The notes below the pieces were generated by a model. That model did no database searches and was not told the origin of the DNA. It worked only from the letters and a program-made list of their open reading frames with translations. A DNA stretch of 64,000 bases, from contig NZ_RSEB01000001.1 of assembly GCF_003933745.1 (NCBI RefSeq), positions 124,001-188,000 of the forward strand, read 5' to 3'. Shown here in pieces: positions 15,650-24,034 of the stretch; the first letter of the stretch is position 1; each line of letters starts with the position of its first letter. Made by a program: the position numbers and the translations under genes. Source of the stretch: Glycomyces terrestris (GTDB lineage: Bacteria; Actinomycetota; Actinomycetes; Mycobacteriales; Micromonosporaceae).

Positions 15650-17308
15650 CTACAGGTCGACCACTGCCCCTCCGATGGTCACGACGAGCGTGCCGCTGGC
15701 GTTGAAGCTCCAGCTGAGGCTGCCGCCGTACGCGGAGCAGCGGGAGCCGTTCGTGCCGGTGTCCCACTGGTTCGAGCCGTCGGCGTTGCCGACGATGCGG
15801 TCGTTCGAGCCGCTGTCGCAGGAGGTGTTGCCGCGGAAGACGGAGCTGCCGGCGTCGAAGTTGAAGTTGCGCTCGCCGTTGCGGATGCTCAGGTTGTTCG
15901 AGATCGTCATGGAGCCGGGGTTCGAGTTGTACGTGAACCCGTGCTTGCCGTTCTCGAAGGCGATGGTGCGCACCACGGTGTGGTTGACGGCGATGTTCTC
16001 GCCGCCGAGTTTGAAGCCGTTGCGGTCGCCGTTGCCGGCCTGGCCGCCGTTGGAGAGCGTGCCGTTGTCGTACGCGAGCGAGTCCTCGATAGTGACCGGG
16101 CCGATGGGGCCGGTGTCGCCCTTGGTGTACAGGTCCCAGCCGTCGTCGATGTTGTTGTGGGCGACGCAGAAGCGGAAGACGTTGCCGGGCCCGGAGGTGA
16201 GCTTGGCGGCGAAGCCGTCCGCGTCCTCGCCGTCGGAGTCGACGTTGTCGTGCGACTCGGAGCTGAGGATGAGGTTGTGCGCGGGCCATTCGCTGGAGGG
16301 CGCGCCCGCGGTGTACCGGGCGATCTGGAGGCCGGTGTCGGCGTTGTGGCGGGTGACGACCCGCTCGACGACGTTGTTGCTGCCGCCGACCAGGATGCCG
16401 TTGTCGCCGGCGTGCTCGACGACGAAGCCCTTGAAGTGCCACCAGTCGCCGCCGAGGGCGATGCCGCGGTTCGCGGCGTTCTCGGCCTGGGCCGAGAAGT
16501 TGAGCACCGGCTTCTCCGTGCCGTAGGCGAACAGCTCGGTGCGGTCGCCCGAGACGCCGTCCTTGCCCGGCGGGATGTCGATCGTGCTCGACAGGTTGTA
16601 GGTGCCGCCGCGCAGGTAGATGGTGCCGCCCGCGGTGATGCGGCTGACGGCCGCGGCGAGCGTGGTCGGATTCGTGATGGAGCCGTCGGCGCTCGCGCTG
16701 CCGTTGGGGGCGACGTAGAGCGCGTCGGCGGAGGGCGGCGGCGTGGTGCCGGGGTCGACCGGGGTCGTGGGCTCCTCGCTCGGGGGCTCGCTGGTGCCGC
16801 CGCCGTCGGGGGTGCCGGCGTAGGTCTCGAACTCGGCGATCCGCGGCGTGCCGGAGGCGCTGGAGATGACGAAGTCGATCTTAGTGAGCGAGGTCGCCGC
16901 GAAGGTGATGGTGCCCGCGCCCGTGCCGGAGGCGAGCACGGACCCGTTGTCGTGGTTGACGACCTGCCAGTTGCCGATGGCGCCGCTGCCGGAGGCGGTC
17001 TTGATGATGATCGTGGACACGGTCTTCGCCGAGCTCCACTTGACGGAGACGCGCCCGGTGGTGCCCGAGGGCGACCAGTAGGTGTTCGCGTTGCCGTCGA
17101 TGACGTTGCCGTAGCTGGTGCCCGAGGCCTTGCTGGAGCCGTCGGCACCCGCGCCGAGGCTGAGGTTGGCGCCGAGCGCCTGGGCCGAGTAGGACGGGGC
17201 GTCGGCGCTCTCGGCCGCGGCCATGGTCATCGACATGGCGGTGCCGGCGATCACCACCGCCGCGGCGGCCAGGGCCGCGCCGATCCTGAGTCGTGCTGAG
17301 CGTTGCAT
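15650..17308 (-). CDS. Secreted pectate lyase-like enzyme, PL9 type, with N-terminal carbohydrate-binding-like domain
   Basis: The protein has 552 residues. A signal peptide reads MQRSARLRIGAALAAAAVVI and ends before AAAESADA. A discoidin/F5/8-type-like domain follows (about residues 40-165, with VIDGNANTYWSP and ending AEFETYAG), then a Pro/Thr/Glu linker and a right-handed beta-helix from LYVAPNGSASADGS to the end. The catalytic region carries the PL9 signature DADGFAAKLTSGPGNVF and NNIDDGWDLYTK, where Asp residues bind calcium and a Lys abstracts the proton. It should cleave pectate outside the cell. The start at 17308 follows GGAGG 12 bases upstream. It is a single-gene unit with its own promoter and terminator, lodged between the two ECF41 modules. 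Confidence 0.88.
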   Translation of the reverse strand: MQRSARLRIGAALAAAAVVIAGTAMSMTMAAAESADAPSYSAQALGANLSLGAGADGSSKASGTSYGNVIDGNANTYWSPSGTTGRVSVKWSSAKTVSTIIIKTASGSGAIGNWQVVNHDNGSVLASGTGAGTITFAATSLTKIDFVISSASGTPRIAEFETYAGTPDGGGTSEPPSEEPTTPVDPGTTPPPSADALYVAPNGSASADGSITNPTTLAAAVSRITAGGTIYLRGGTYNLSSTIDIPPGKDGVSGDRTELFAYGTEKPVLNFSAQAENAANRGIALGGDWWHFKGFVVEHAGDNGILVGGSNNVVERVVTRHNADTGLQIARYTAGAPSSEWPAHNLILSSESHDNVDSDGEDADGFAAKLTSGPGNVFRFCVAHNNIDDGWDLYTKGDTGPIGPVTIEDSLAYDNGTLSNGGQAGNGDRNGFKLGGENIAVNHTVVRTIAFENGKHGFTYNSNPGSMTISNNLSIRNGERNFNFDAGSSVFRGNTSCDSGSNDRIVGNADGSNQWDTGTNGSRCSAYGGSLSWSFNASGTLVVTIGGAVVDL

Positions 17309-17334
17309 GGGTGGACTGCCTCCGGTGGGGTTGA

Positions 17335-17382
17335 CATTGAGGTATTTCAATGAATCTAAGGCAAGGGCTTTCAAGGAGTCAA
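17335..17382 (-). promoter_or_regulatory. Promoter of the pectate lyase gene with an inverted repeat
   Basis: On the minus strand TTGACT (17382-17377) and TTAGAT (17359-17354) are 17 bases apart, a good housekeeping-type promoter. Immediately downstream CATTGA (17335-17340) and TCAATG (17347-17352) form an inverted repeat with a six-base gap, where a repressor would block initiation. The stretch is strikingly AT-rich for this genome. Confidence 0.6.
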
Positions 17383-17483
17383 TGGAAAGAGTGCAACCGA
17401 TTGCCTAAATTTTTTCGGCCCCGCCCGGCACGACCCGGAGCCGGCCGCCGATCCGCAGCCGTGCCATGACTTGGGTCACGGCC

Positions 17484-17511
17484 TGTCACATCCGAAGCGC
17501 CCACCGGTGTC
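17484..17511 (+). promoter_or_regulatory. ECF41-type promoter of the module-2 oxidoreductase
   Basis: TGTCACA (17484-17490) matches the ECF41 -35 consensus exactly. TGTC (17508-17511) follows after 17 bases, and the last spacer bases (CCGG) are the same as in module 1. The -10 element ends only eight bases before the ATG at 17520, so the transcript would be leaderless or nearly so if this spacing is right. Confidence 0.6.
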
Positions 17512-17519
17512 ACGGGGGC

Positions 17520-18698
17520 ATGACCAATCAGCTGACACCCGAGAAGATCGTCGTGGTCGGCGGGGGCTACGCCGGAGTCGCCGCGGCCAACCGCGTGCGG
17601 CAGCTCGACGACGTCGAGGTCGTGCTCGTCAACCCGCGCCCGCAGTTCGTCGAGCGCATCCGGCTGCACCAGCTCGCGGCCGGCACCGGGAACGCCGTCC
17701 ACGACTTCACCGACCTGCTCGGCGACGGCGTCCGGCTCGTCGTCGACAAGGCCGAGCGCATCGACGCCGGCGCCCGGGTCGTACGGCTGGCGTCCGGCGG
17801 GGCCGTCGAGTACGACTACCTGGTGTACGCGGTGGGCAGTGTCGGAGCGGCCCCCGATGCGGTGCCCGGCGCGGCCGAGTTCGGTTTCGACGTCACCGAG
17901 CTCGAGTCCGCGCGGCGACTCCGGAGCGCGCTCCGCGCCCTGCCGCCGGACTCCCCCGTCACGGTGGTCGGCGGCGGACTCACCGGCGTCGAGATCGCCG
18001 CCGAACTCGCCGACCGGGGGCACGGGGTCGCGCTGGTGTGCGGCCGGTCCCTCGCGCCGTACCTCAGCGAACCGGGGCGCCGGTACCTGCGCAAGTGGAT
18101 GGACCGGCACGGCGTCGTCGTCATCGAGGGCGAGCACGTCGCCGAGGTCCGCGCCGACGAGGTCCGGCTCTCCGGCGGCGGACGGCGCGCCAGCGCGCTG
18201 ACGGTCTGGACGGCCGGCTTCGCCGTGCCCGGACTGGCCGCCGTGAGCGGGCTGCGCACCGATGAGCTGGGCAGGCTCCTCACCGACGAGACCCTCACGA
18301 GTGTCGACGACGACCGGATCGTGGCCGCCGGCGACTGCGCGGCGCCGTCGGGGCGGCCGCTGCGGATGAGCGGCTACGCGGCGGTGCCGTTGGGCGCCAG
18401 GGCGGCCGACACGGTGCTGAGCCGCATCGCGGGCACCGAGCCCCGGGTGATCGACCTGGCCTTCACCGGCGCGTGCGTCAGTCTCGGCCGGCGCGACGGC
18501 ATCCGGCAGCTGGGCCGCGGCGACGACAGCATGCTGGACTTCTACGTCGGGGGCCGTCTGGGCGCGGTGATCAAGGAACTGACCTGCCGGATCGGGACGG
18601 GGAAGCTGCGGCTCGAGGCGCGCCGGCCCGGGACGCTCAGCTGGCCCCGGGGAGGGCCGCGCCCGGTCGCCGCGGCGCCGTCGCACGGGAGCGTCTGA
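17520..18698 (+). CDS. FAD-dependent NAD(P)H oxidoreductase, NDH-2-like (ECF41 target, module 2)
   Basis: The protein has 392 residues and is a clear paralogue of the module-1 enzyme. VVVGGGYAGVAAANRVR is the FAD Rossmann motif, VTVVGGGLTGVEIAAELAD the NAD(P)H fold, and VDDDRIVAAGDCAAPSG the C-terminal FAD contact. Shared signatures such as ERIRLHQLA and RRDGIRQ confirm common descent. ATG 17520 begins just after the ECF41-like promoter. Its stop is immediately followed by the GTG of the sigma gene, so both are coupled. Physiological substrate unknown; a quinone or dye reductase role is possible. Confidence 0.9.
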   Translation: MTNQLTPEKIVVVGGGYAGVAAANRVRQLDDVEVVLVNPRPQFVERIRLHQLAAGTGNAVHDFTDLLGDGVRLVVDKAERIDAGARVVRLASGGAVEYDYLVYAVGSVGAAPDAVPGAAEFGFDVTELESARRLRSALRALPPDSPVTVVGGGLTGVEIAAELADRGHGVALVCGRSLAPYLSEPGRRYLRKWMDRHGVVVIEGEHVAEVRADEVRLSGGGRRASALTVWTAGFAVPGLAAVSGLRTDELGRLLTDETLTSVDDDRIVAAGDCAAPSGRPLRMSGYAAVPLGARAADTVLSRIAGTEPRVIDLAFTGACVSLGRRDGIRQLGRGDDSMLDFYVGGRLGAVIKELTCRIGTGKLRLEARRPGTLSWPRGGPRPVAAAPSHGSV

Positions 18699-19595
18699 GT
18701 GGACGCCGGCGACCACGCCGAGCGGTTCACCCTGCTGCGGCCCTTGCTGTTCACGATCGCGTACGAGATCCTGGGCTCGGCCACCGAAGCCGACGACGTC
18801 CTCCAGGAGAGCTACCTGCGGTGGTCGCAAGTGGATCTCGACCAGGTCCGCGACACCAAGTCGTACCTGGCCAAGCTCGTGACGCGGCAGGCGCTCAACG
18901 CGCTCCGGGCCGGCTCGCGCCGCCGCGAGGACTACGTCGGGCCGTGGCTGCCCGAGCCGATCCTGGTCGACGATCACGACGCCGCGCAGGACGTCGTCCT
19001 CGCCGAATCGGTGTCGATGGCGATGCTCGTGGTGCTCGAATCGCTCTCCCCCGACGAGCGGGCCGTGTTCGTCCTGCGTGAGGTGTTCGGCTTCGAGCAC
19101 CAGGACATCGCTGCGGCCGTGGGCAAGTCGGTGGCGGCCGTGCGCCAGGTCGCGCGCCGCGCCCGGCAGCACGTGCACGCGCGCCGCAAGCGCTTCGCGC
19201 CGCCCGACGCGGCGGTGACCGCGCGCGTCACCGAGCAGTTCATGTCCGCGGCCGCGACCGGCGACCTCGAAGGGCTCCTCGCCCTGCTCGCCCCGGACGC
19301 CGTCTGGACCGCCGACAGCGGCGGCAAGACCACCGCCTCGCGCCGTCCGCTGGTCGGCGCGGAGCGGATCGCGGCCCTCGTCATCGGGCTCTTCCACCGG
19401 AGCCTGCCGACGGACCTGCGGTTCGAGACGGTCGCGTGCAACGCCGCGCCCGCGGTCGCCGCGTTCGTCGACGGGCGCCTCACCGGCGTCTTCCTGCTCA
19501 CGACCGCGGACGGGAAGGTCACCGACCTGTACGCGATCCGCAACCCCGACAAGCTCCTCGCCATGACCGGCGCCAAGCGGATCAGCCGCCGCTGA
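18699..19595 (+). CDS. ECF41-family sigma factor with SnoaL-like C-terminal domain (module 2)
   Basis: The protein has 298 residues, the same length as the module-1 factor. It has region 2 (LLFTIAYEILGSATEADDVLQESYLRW), the ECF41 linker WLPEP, region 4 (ERAVFVLREVFGFEHQDIAAAVGKSVAAVRQVARRARQH) and a SnoaL-like tail ending LYAIRNPDKL. It starts at a GTG directly abutting the oxidoreductase stop, so here sigma factor and target form one transcript, unlike module 1 where a hairpin intervenes. It probably recognises the TGTCACA promoter upstream of its partner. Confidence 0.92.
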   Translation: MDAGDHAERFTLLRPLLFTIAYEILGSATEADDVLQESYLRWSQVDLDQVRDTKSYLAKLVTRQALNALRAGSRRREDYVGPWLPEPILVDDHDAAQDVVLAESVSMAMLVVLESLSPDERAVFVLREVFGFEHQDIAAAVGKSVAAVRQVARRARQHVHARRKRFAPPDAAVTARVTEQFMSAAATGDLEGLLALLAPDAVWTADSGGKTTASRRPLVGAERIAALVIGLFHRSLPTDLRFETVACNAAPAVAAFVDGRLTGVFLLTTADGKVTDLYAIRNPDKLLAMTGAKRISRR

Positions 19596-19709
19596 CCTCC
19601 GCGCCGCGAGAGGCGTCTCCGCGCCGGGCGGCATCCGGCGCCGCCGATCGGCGTGCGCGCCGGTCCGCTTCCGCACACCCAGCCGCAAGACCGTTCACAA
19701 GGAGGACTC

Positions 19710-20354
19710 ATGCACACGACCGACCGCGACCCGACCGCGATCCGCACCGGCGATCCGGCCGCTGGAAGCGGCGGCCCCGACCGGATCCGCTCGATCGTCT
19801 TCTGGGCGGCCACAATGGTGATCGTCGGCGAACTGGCCGCCGGATCGGTGTGGAGCCTCGCGCTCATCGACTGGATCCAGCTCCAGGCGGCCCACCTCGG
19901 CTACCCCCACTACTTCCCGTACGTGCTGGGCACGGCGCAGGTGGGCGCCGCGGTCGCGATCATGGCGCCGCGGTTGCCGCTGGTCAAGGAATGGGCGTAC
20001 GCGGGGGTGACCTTCCTGTGGACGGGCGCGGTGGTCTCCCACCTGACGCTCGGCGACGGGCCGAAGACCTGGGTGCCGCCGCTCGTGTTCGCCGTGCTGG
20101 GCGTGGTCTCGTGGGCGCTGCGGCCCGCCGACCGCCGGTTCCCCGAGACGCGCCTGCCGCGGCGGGGCGTGGCGCGCGAGGCGGGGCTCATGCGCTCCTG
20201 GGAGACCCGCCCGCGCGCCTGGGCGCTCCCGGTCGCCGTCCTCGTCGTCATGTTCGCCGTCTCCATCGCCGTGCTGCCCGCGGCGGACGCGATCACCCGT
20301 GAATGGGCCGTCGAGTACGGCTGGATCACCGAGTACGGCTGGATCGTGGAATGA
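19710..20354 (+). CDS. DoxX-like membrane protein
   Basis: The protein has 214 residues. ATG 19710 is preceded by AAGGAGG. After about 30 polar residues there are four or five transmembrane segments with the DoxX-like pattern (WIQLQAAHLGYPHYFPYVLGTAQVGAAVAIM and LTLGDGPKTWVPPLVFAVLGVVSW). The last 13 residues contain two near-identical hexads, EYGWIT and EYGWIV. DoxX-family proteins are membrane partners of oxidoreductases in redox homeostasis. It lies 114 bases after the second ECF41 gene on the same strand, so it may belong to that regulon. That link is an inference from order only. Confidence 0.78.
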   Translation: MHTTDRDPTAIRTGDPAAGSGGPDRIRSIVFWAATMVIVGELAAGSVWSLALIDWIQLQAAHLGYPHYFPYVLGTAQVGAAVAIMAPRLPLVKEWAYAGVTFLWTGAVVSHLTLGDGPKTWVPPLVFAVLGVVSWALRPADRRFPETRLPRRGVAREAGLMRSWETRPRAWALPVAVLVVMFAVSIAVLPAADAITREWAVEYGWITEYGWIVE

Positions 20355-20385
20355 ACCGATGCGCTTGGGGCGCAATGGATTGATT

Positions 20386-20430
20386 CGCATTCGGTGGGCG
20401 CGCCGGTGATCGCCGCGCCCACCGAATGCG
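20386..20430 (+). terminator. Strong terminator after the module-2/DoxX-like unit
   Basis: Perfect 17-base arms (20386-20402 and 20414-20430) enclose an 11-base loop, 32 bases after the DoxX-like stop. It separates that unit from the small-peptide gene. Confidence 0.75.
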
Positions 20431-20508
20431 GGTCCCGGCATCGCGGTGCGGTGCCACCGAAGCCGCCCGCCCGGTCCGGGCGGGCCCGACCGAAGAAAGT
20501 GAGATCGC

Positions 20509-20673
20509 ATGTTCAGCACCTTGAAGCGGCGCCTCGTCACCGCGGCCGCGGCCGGTCTGCTGGCCCTGACCGCCCTCGCCGCTCCGGCGCAGGCCGACCA
20601 CGCGAGCGCGGGCGTCGACGACGTCCGGGCCGCTCGCACGCCGGTCACGCTGGGCGACGGCGGCTGGCCGTAG
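20509..20673 (+). CDS. Small secreted peptide (54 residues)
   Basis: ATG 20509, preceded by AAAGTGAG, opens a frame to TAG 20671-20673. The product starts MFSTLKRRLVTAAAAGLLAL, a textbook signal peptide, with cleavage expected after APAQA near residue 27-28. That leaves a mature peptide of about 27 residues, DHASAGVDDVRAARTPVTLG followed by DGGWP, with no Cys. A 17-base-stem terminator precedes the gene by about 80 bases and another with a 17-base stem follows its stop by seven bases, so it looks like an independent transcription unit. A further ten-base-arm hairpin (20465-20485) lies in the leader. I do not recognise the family. A signalling or immunity-type peptide is possible but unproven. 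Confidence 0.6.
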   Translation: MFSTLKRRLVTAAAAGLLALTALAAPAQADHASAGVDDVRAARTPVTLGDGGWP

Positions 20674-20679
20674 CCGAAC

Positions 20680-20716
20680 GGCGGGACGGTGGCCGCGGTG
20701 CGGCCACCGTCCCGCC
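20680..20716 (+). terminator. Terminator of the small-peptide gene
   Basis: Perfect 17-base arms (20680-20696 and 20700-20716) surround a three-base loop. The stem begins seven bases after the TAG stop of the 54-residue peptide gene. It can also serve the convergent serine-hydrolase gene that ends at 20783. Confidence 0.75.
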
Positions 20717-20782
20717 TCGCCGTCGCGGGCGTCGCGAACGGGAGGCGGTGCCGCATGCGGGGCCGCCGCGCGTCCGTACCGG

Positions 20783-21952
20783 TCAGGACCGGCACAGGCC
20801 GGCGGTGAGGAGGCCGCCGAGGGCCTGGCCGAAGGCGGCCGGGTCGTGGTGGCCGTGCTTGTCGTCGATGCTCCAGGAGACCGTGATCTGGCGGTCGCCG
20901 TCGAGGGAGTGGAAGGTCTGGGTCTGATGGCCTATGCCGTCGCCGACGTGTCCGATGAAGACCTCCTCCGGGTCGCCGGGGCAGCCGAGGGCGATGCCGC
21001 CGAGGCCGAGTCCGTACTGGAAGCCCTCGCCGGTGTCGGTGAACCGCACGGCCTCCGCGAGCTGGTCCGCGGTGAGGAGGGTGCCGTCGGTGAGGGCGTC
21101 GTAGAAGTCGTTCACGTCGCGCACGGTCGAGACGACGCCGCCGGACGCGCCGAGCTGCGAGTTGGCGACGTCGGTGGCGTCGAAGTAGGGGTCCGCGGGG
21201 TCGCCGGTGGTGAGGTACGGGACGGCGTGCGGGCCGCGGAAGCCGGTGGTGTGCGGGCGCGGCAGGTAGGTGCGGTCGAGGCCGGCGGGTTCGAAGACGC
21301 GCTCGTCGAGGGCGCGGCCGAGGCTGCGGCCGGTGTGCTCCTCGATGAGCAGGCCCAGGACGGTGTAGCCGGTGTTGGCGTACGCCCAGCCGTCGCCGGG
21401 GTCGAACAGGAGCGGTTCCCGCGTGGCGAGGTCGATGAGTTCCTCGGGCTCGTAATGGGTCCGGTAGCCCTCGCGGACCTCGGTGAGGTCGCCCTCGGCG
21501 AGGCCGGGGTACGCGATCGGCACCCAGTCGCGCAGGCCGGAGGTGTGCTGGAGAAGCTGGCGGATGGTCGGATCCTCCTCGTACGGCAGGAGTCCGGGGA
21601 GGTGGTCGCCGACGGGGTCGTCGAGGTCGAGCGCGCCTTCCCCGTCGAGTTGGAGGACGACGGCGGCGATCATGGACTTGGTGACGCTGCCGATGCGGAC
21701 CCGGTCGCCGGGCCGCGCCGGCCGCGCGTCGTCCTCGATGCCGCGGAGTCCGGCGGCCTCGCGCCAGACGTCGCCGCCGTCGCGGACTTCGACGAGGACG
21801 GAGCCGTCGGTGAGGGCGGCGAAGTCGGCGAGCCGCTCCGCCAGGAGGGCGTCGTCGAGCCGGTCGCGGGCGGTGACCGGGGCCGCCGCGGCGAACGCGC
21901 CGGCGAGGCCGAGCGCCGCGACCGCGGCGACGGGGATCATGCGTCGGTTCAT
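20783..21952 (-). CDS. Secreted serine hydrolase, beta-lactamase class C / D-alanyl-D-alanine carboxypeptidase type
   Basis: The protein has 389 residues. A signal peptide (MNRRMIPVAAVAALGLAGAF) is followed by the serine beta-lactamase-like fold. The nucleophile motif SxxK is SVTKSM near residue 93, the second motif YAN is in GWAYANTGY near residue 178, and a late HVGDGIGHQTQ supplies the third (HxG) motif. Such enzymes act on D-Ala-D-Ala peptides or small esters outside the cell. The start was placed at 21952 for the best n-region; the frame is open further upstream. No functional partner adjoins it. Confidence 0.88.
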   Translation of the reverse strand: MNRRMIPVAAVAALGLAGAFAAAAPVTARDRLDDALLAERLADFAALTDGSVLVEVRDGGDVWREAAGLRGIEDDARPARPGDRVRIGSVTKSMIAAVVLQLDGEGALDLDDPVGDHLPGLLPYEEDPTIRQLLQHTSGLRDWVPIAYPGLAEGDLTEVREGYRTHYEPEELIDLATREPLLFDPGDGWAYANTGYTVLGLLIEEHTGRSLGRALDERVFEPAGLDRTYLPRPHTTGFRGPHAVPYLTTGDPADPYFDATDVANSQLGASGGVVSTVRDVNDFYDALTDGTLLTADQLAEAVRFTDTGEGFQYGLGLGGIALGCPGDPEEVFIGHVGDGIGHQTQTFHSLDGDRQITVSWSIDDKHGHHDPAAFGQALGGLLTAGLCRS

Positions 21953-22118
21953 TCTTCGAACCGTATGGCGCGCAGCGGCTTCCGACGATCCGGCAAGCCA
22001 CCGCACCGAGGGTACGGCCTGCCCTACCCGAGCGGCCCCACCCGGCCGGACGATGCCCGCGGGCGTTCGGCGGGCCGGTCTGCCCGGGCTCGCCCTCGAC
22101 GACCGCGCCGCACCGGTC

Positions 22119-22140
22119 GGCGAAGCTCCGGCGAAGCTCC
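22119..22140. repeat. Two tandem copies of an 11-base unit
   Basis: GGCGAAGCTCC occurs twice head to tail in the 216-base gap between the sulfotransferase and serine-hydrolase genes. It may be a slippage product. No larger array is seen. Confidence 0.6.
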
Positions 22141-22168
22141 TTGAGTTCGGACGCCGCCTCCGCCGCCG

Positions 22169-23068
22169 CTACAGGCCGTCCCGGTGCAGCCAGGCCGCGA
22201 TCTCCGGGGTGGTGAGCGCGGCGATGCGGGCCCGGTAGCGTTCCAGGTCCGCGTCGTCGAGGAGTTCCTTCCACTGACCGCTCGCCCCCTTGTTGAAGAA
22301 CATGGCGCGGTCCCGCCACAGGGTGTTCTCGGGGGCGAGGGTCGCGGCCCTGCCGCGGACCTCGGCGAAGGTGGCGGCGCGGACGAGGTCCGGCCAGACC
22401 GCTTCGTCCACGGTGGTGCCGAGCGCGGCCGCGAGCGCGCGCATCTGTCCATCGAGGTCGGTCTTCAGGTCGTCGAAGTGCAGCAGCACGATGTTGGGCT
22501 CGTCGCGGCGCTCCCAGAAGCCTTCCAGGTGGCGGAGCATCGCGCCGAGGCCGATGAGGTTGTCCTCGGCGTCGACCCAGTCCCAGAAGCGCTCGTACGG
22601 CGTCGGCGCGGGCGGCGCCATCGCCGGGAGCGCCCCCGCGTCGGGGCCGAGGGCGGCGGCGCGGAGCCGCATCGCCTTCTCCATGTCCATGTTGAGGAGG
22701 TGGTTGTCGATGGAGACGCCCACGTCGCGGGGGTCGCGTCCGATGCTGATGTAGGTGACGCGGTCGTCCTGGGGCAGGCCGTCGAGGGGAGTGTGCGACT
22801 TGATGAAGCGGCGGTGGTCCTGCGCCTCGAGGTGCGCGAGCATCTCGGCGTGGGGGCGGAAGAGCGCGTCGACCCAGACGGTGAGGTCGTCGAGCGGGGC
22901 CGGCAGTTCGGGCCGCCCGAACACGAGGAGGCCGCAGATGATCTGCGTCCAGGTGGTGCCGCATTTGGCGGGGGTCGAGATGACGATGTCGCCTTCGCGG
23001 AGTTCGACGCCCTCCCAGCGGGCGTTGTCCATGAAGAGGTTCTGGTAGCGGACGGGGGGTGCAGTCAC
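22169..23068 (-). CDS. Sulfotransferase family protein
   Basis: The protein has 299 residues and is cytosolic. The PAPS 5'-phosphosulfate loop STPAKCGTTWTQ (residues 31-42) and the 3'-phosphate-binding segment YISIGRDPRDVGVS near residue 110 are both intact. His in RRFIKSHTPLD is the likely catalytic base. This is the Sulfotransfer_1 layout of cytosolic sulfotransferases acting on small hydroxylated or amine acceptors. The acceptor cannot be predicted. It stands alone, divergent from the RraA-like gene with about 250 bases between. Confidence 0.92.
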   Translation of the reverse strand: MTAPPVRYQNLFMDNARWEGVELREGDIVISTPAKCGTTWTQIICGLLVFGRPELPAPLDDLTVWVDALFRPHAEMLAHLEAQDHRRFIKSHTPLDGLPQDDRVTYISIGRDPRDVGVSIDNHLLNMDMEKAMRLRAAALGPDAGALPAMAPPAPTPYERFWDWVDAEDNLIGLGAMLRHLEGFWERRDEPNIVLLHFDDLKTDLDGQMRALAAALGTTVDEAVWPDLVRAATFAEVRGRAATLAPENTLWRDRAMFFNKGASGQWKELLDDADLERYRARIAALTTPEIAAWLHRDGL

Positions 23069-23317
23069 GGTGGTCCTCCTTGCCCGAGAGCGCGATCGGC
23101 GCGCCTGGCGTCCCGGATGGATGGTCGCCCTCCCACGCTACGAGTGACGCGGCGATCACGCAAGGAGATGATCTTGGGCGGCGGGGCCGGACGGTGTCGC
23201 CCGGCTCCGCGCCGCCCTCGGGGCCCGGGCGGGACCGGGTCCGCACCCGGCCGGAGGGAGGGCGAGAATGGCCCGGCGGCGTCCGCCGATCCGCGGACCC
23301 GGGCGAGGAGGACCCCG

Positions 23318-24022
23318 ATGGAAGCACTCGAACTGCGGCGCGCCTACCGCGACCTGACGACCGCGCACGTCGCCGACGCCCTCATCCGGCTCGGCCTGCC
23401 CGTGCGCTCGGCCCCGGCCGGCGTCCTCCCCCTCTGGGAGGGCGCGCACCTCGTCGGCCGCGCCCTGCCCGCGCGGCACTACGGCTCCGTGGACGTCTTC
23501 CTCGAGGCGATCGACCGGGCCGAGCCGGGAGACGTGCTCGTCGTGGACAACGCGGCTCGCGAGGACGAATCCTGCGTCGGCGACCTCGCCGCCCACGAGG
23601 CCGCCGCGGCCGGCCTCGCCGGGATCGCGATCTGGGGATACCACCGCGACACCGCCGACCTGCGCCGGATCCGCCTCCCCGTCTTCAGCCGCGGCGCCCT
23701 GCCGGCCGGCCCGCAGCGCCTCGACGAGCGGGAGCCCGACGCTCTCGCCTGGGCCGCGTTCGGGCCGCACCGGATCACGGCCGCGGACTTCGTCGTCGGC
23801 GACGACGACGGCCTCGTGTTCGCGCCCCTCGACCACGCCGCGGCCATCGCCGACGCCGCCGCCGTGATCCGCGATGTCGAACGCCGCCAAGCGGACCGGC
23901 TCCGGCAGGGCGCGACCCTGCGCGAACAGGTGCGCTTCGCCGAGTACCTCGCCGCCAGGGACCGGGACGGCACCACCTTCCGGCAGCACCTCCGCGCCAT
24001 CGGCGGCGCGATCGAGGAGTGA
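23318..24022 (+). CDS. RraA-like / HMG-aldolase-type protein
   Basis: The protein has 234 residues. ATG 23318 is preceded by GAGGAGG. The RraA/4-hydroxy-4-methyl-2-oxoglutarate aldolase fold is seen from TAHVADALIRLGLPVRSAP to GDVLVVDNAAREDESCVGDLAAHEA, and the expected G-x-x-x-R-D-x-x-x motif region is present as AIWGYHRDTADLRRIRLPVFSRG. In this family a Gly-Asp-Arg-Asp pattern binds the metal and pyruvate-like substrate; here the Arg-Asp of YHRDT is kept. It may be an aldolase or decarboxylase of an oxo-acid. It is convergent with the ABC-2 operon, 12 bases apart. Confidence 0.82.
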   Translation: MEALELRRAYRDLTTAHVADALIRLGLPVRSAPAGVLPLWEGAHLVGRALPARHYGSVDVFLEAIDRAEPGDVLVVDNAAREDESCVGDLAAHEAAAAGLAGIAIWGYHRDTADLRRIRLPVFSRGALPAGPQRLDEREPDALAWAAFGPHRITAADFVVGDDDGLVFAPLDHAAAIADAAAVIRDVERRQADRLRQGATLREQVRFAEYLAARDRDGTTFRQHLRAIGGAIEE

Positions 24023-24034
24023 CCGCCGCGGGAC

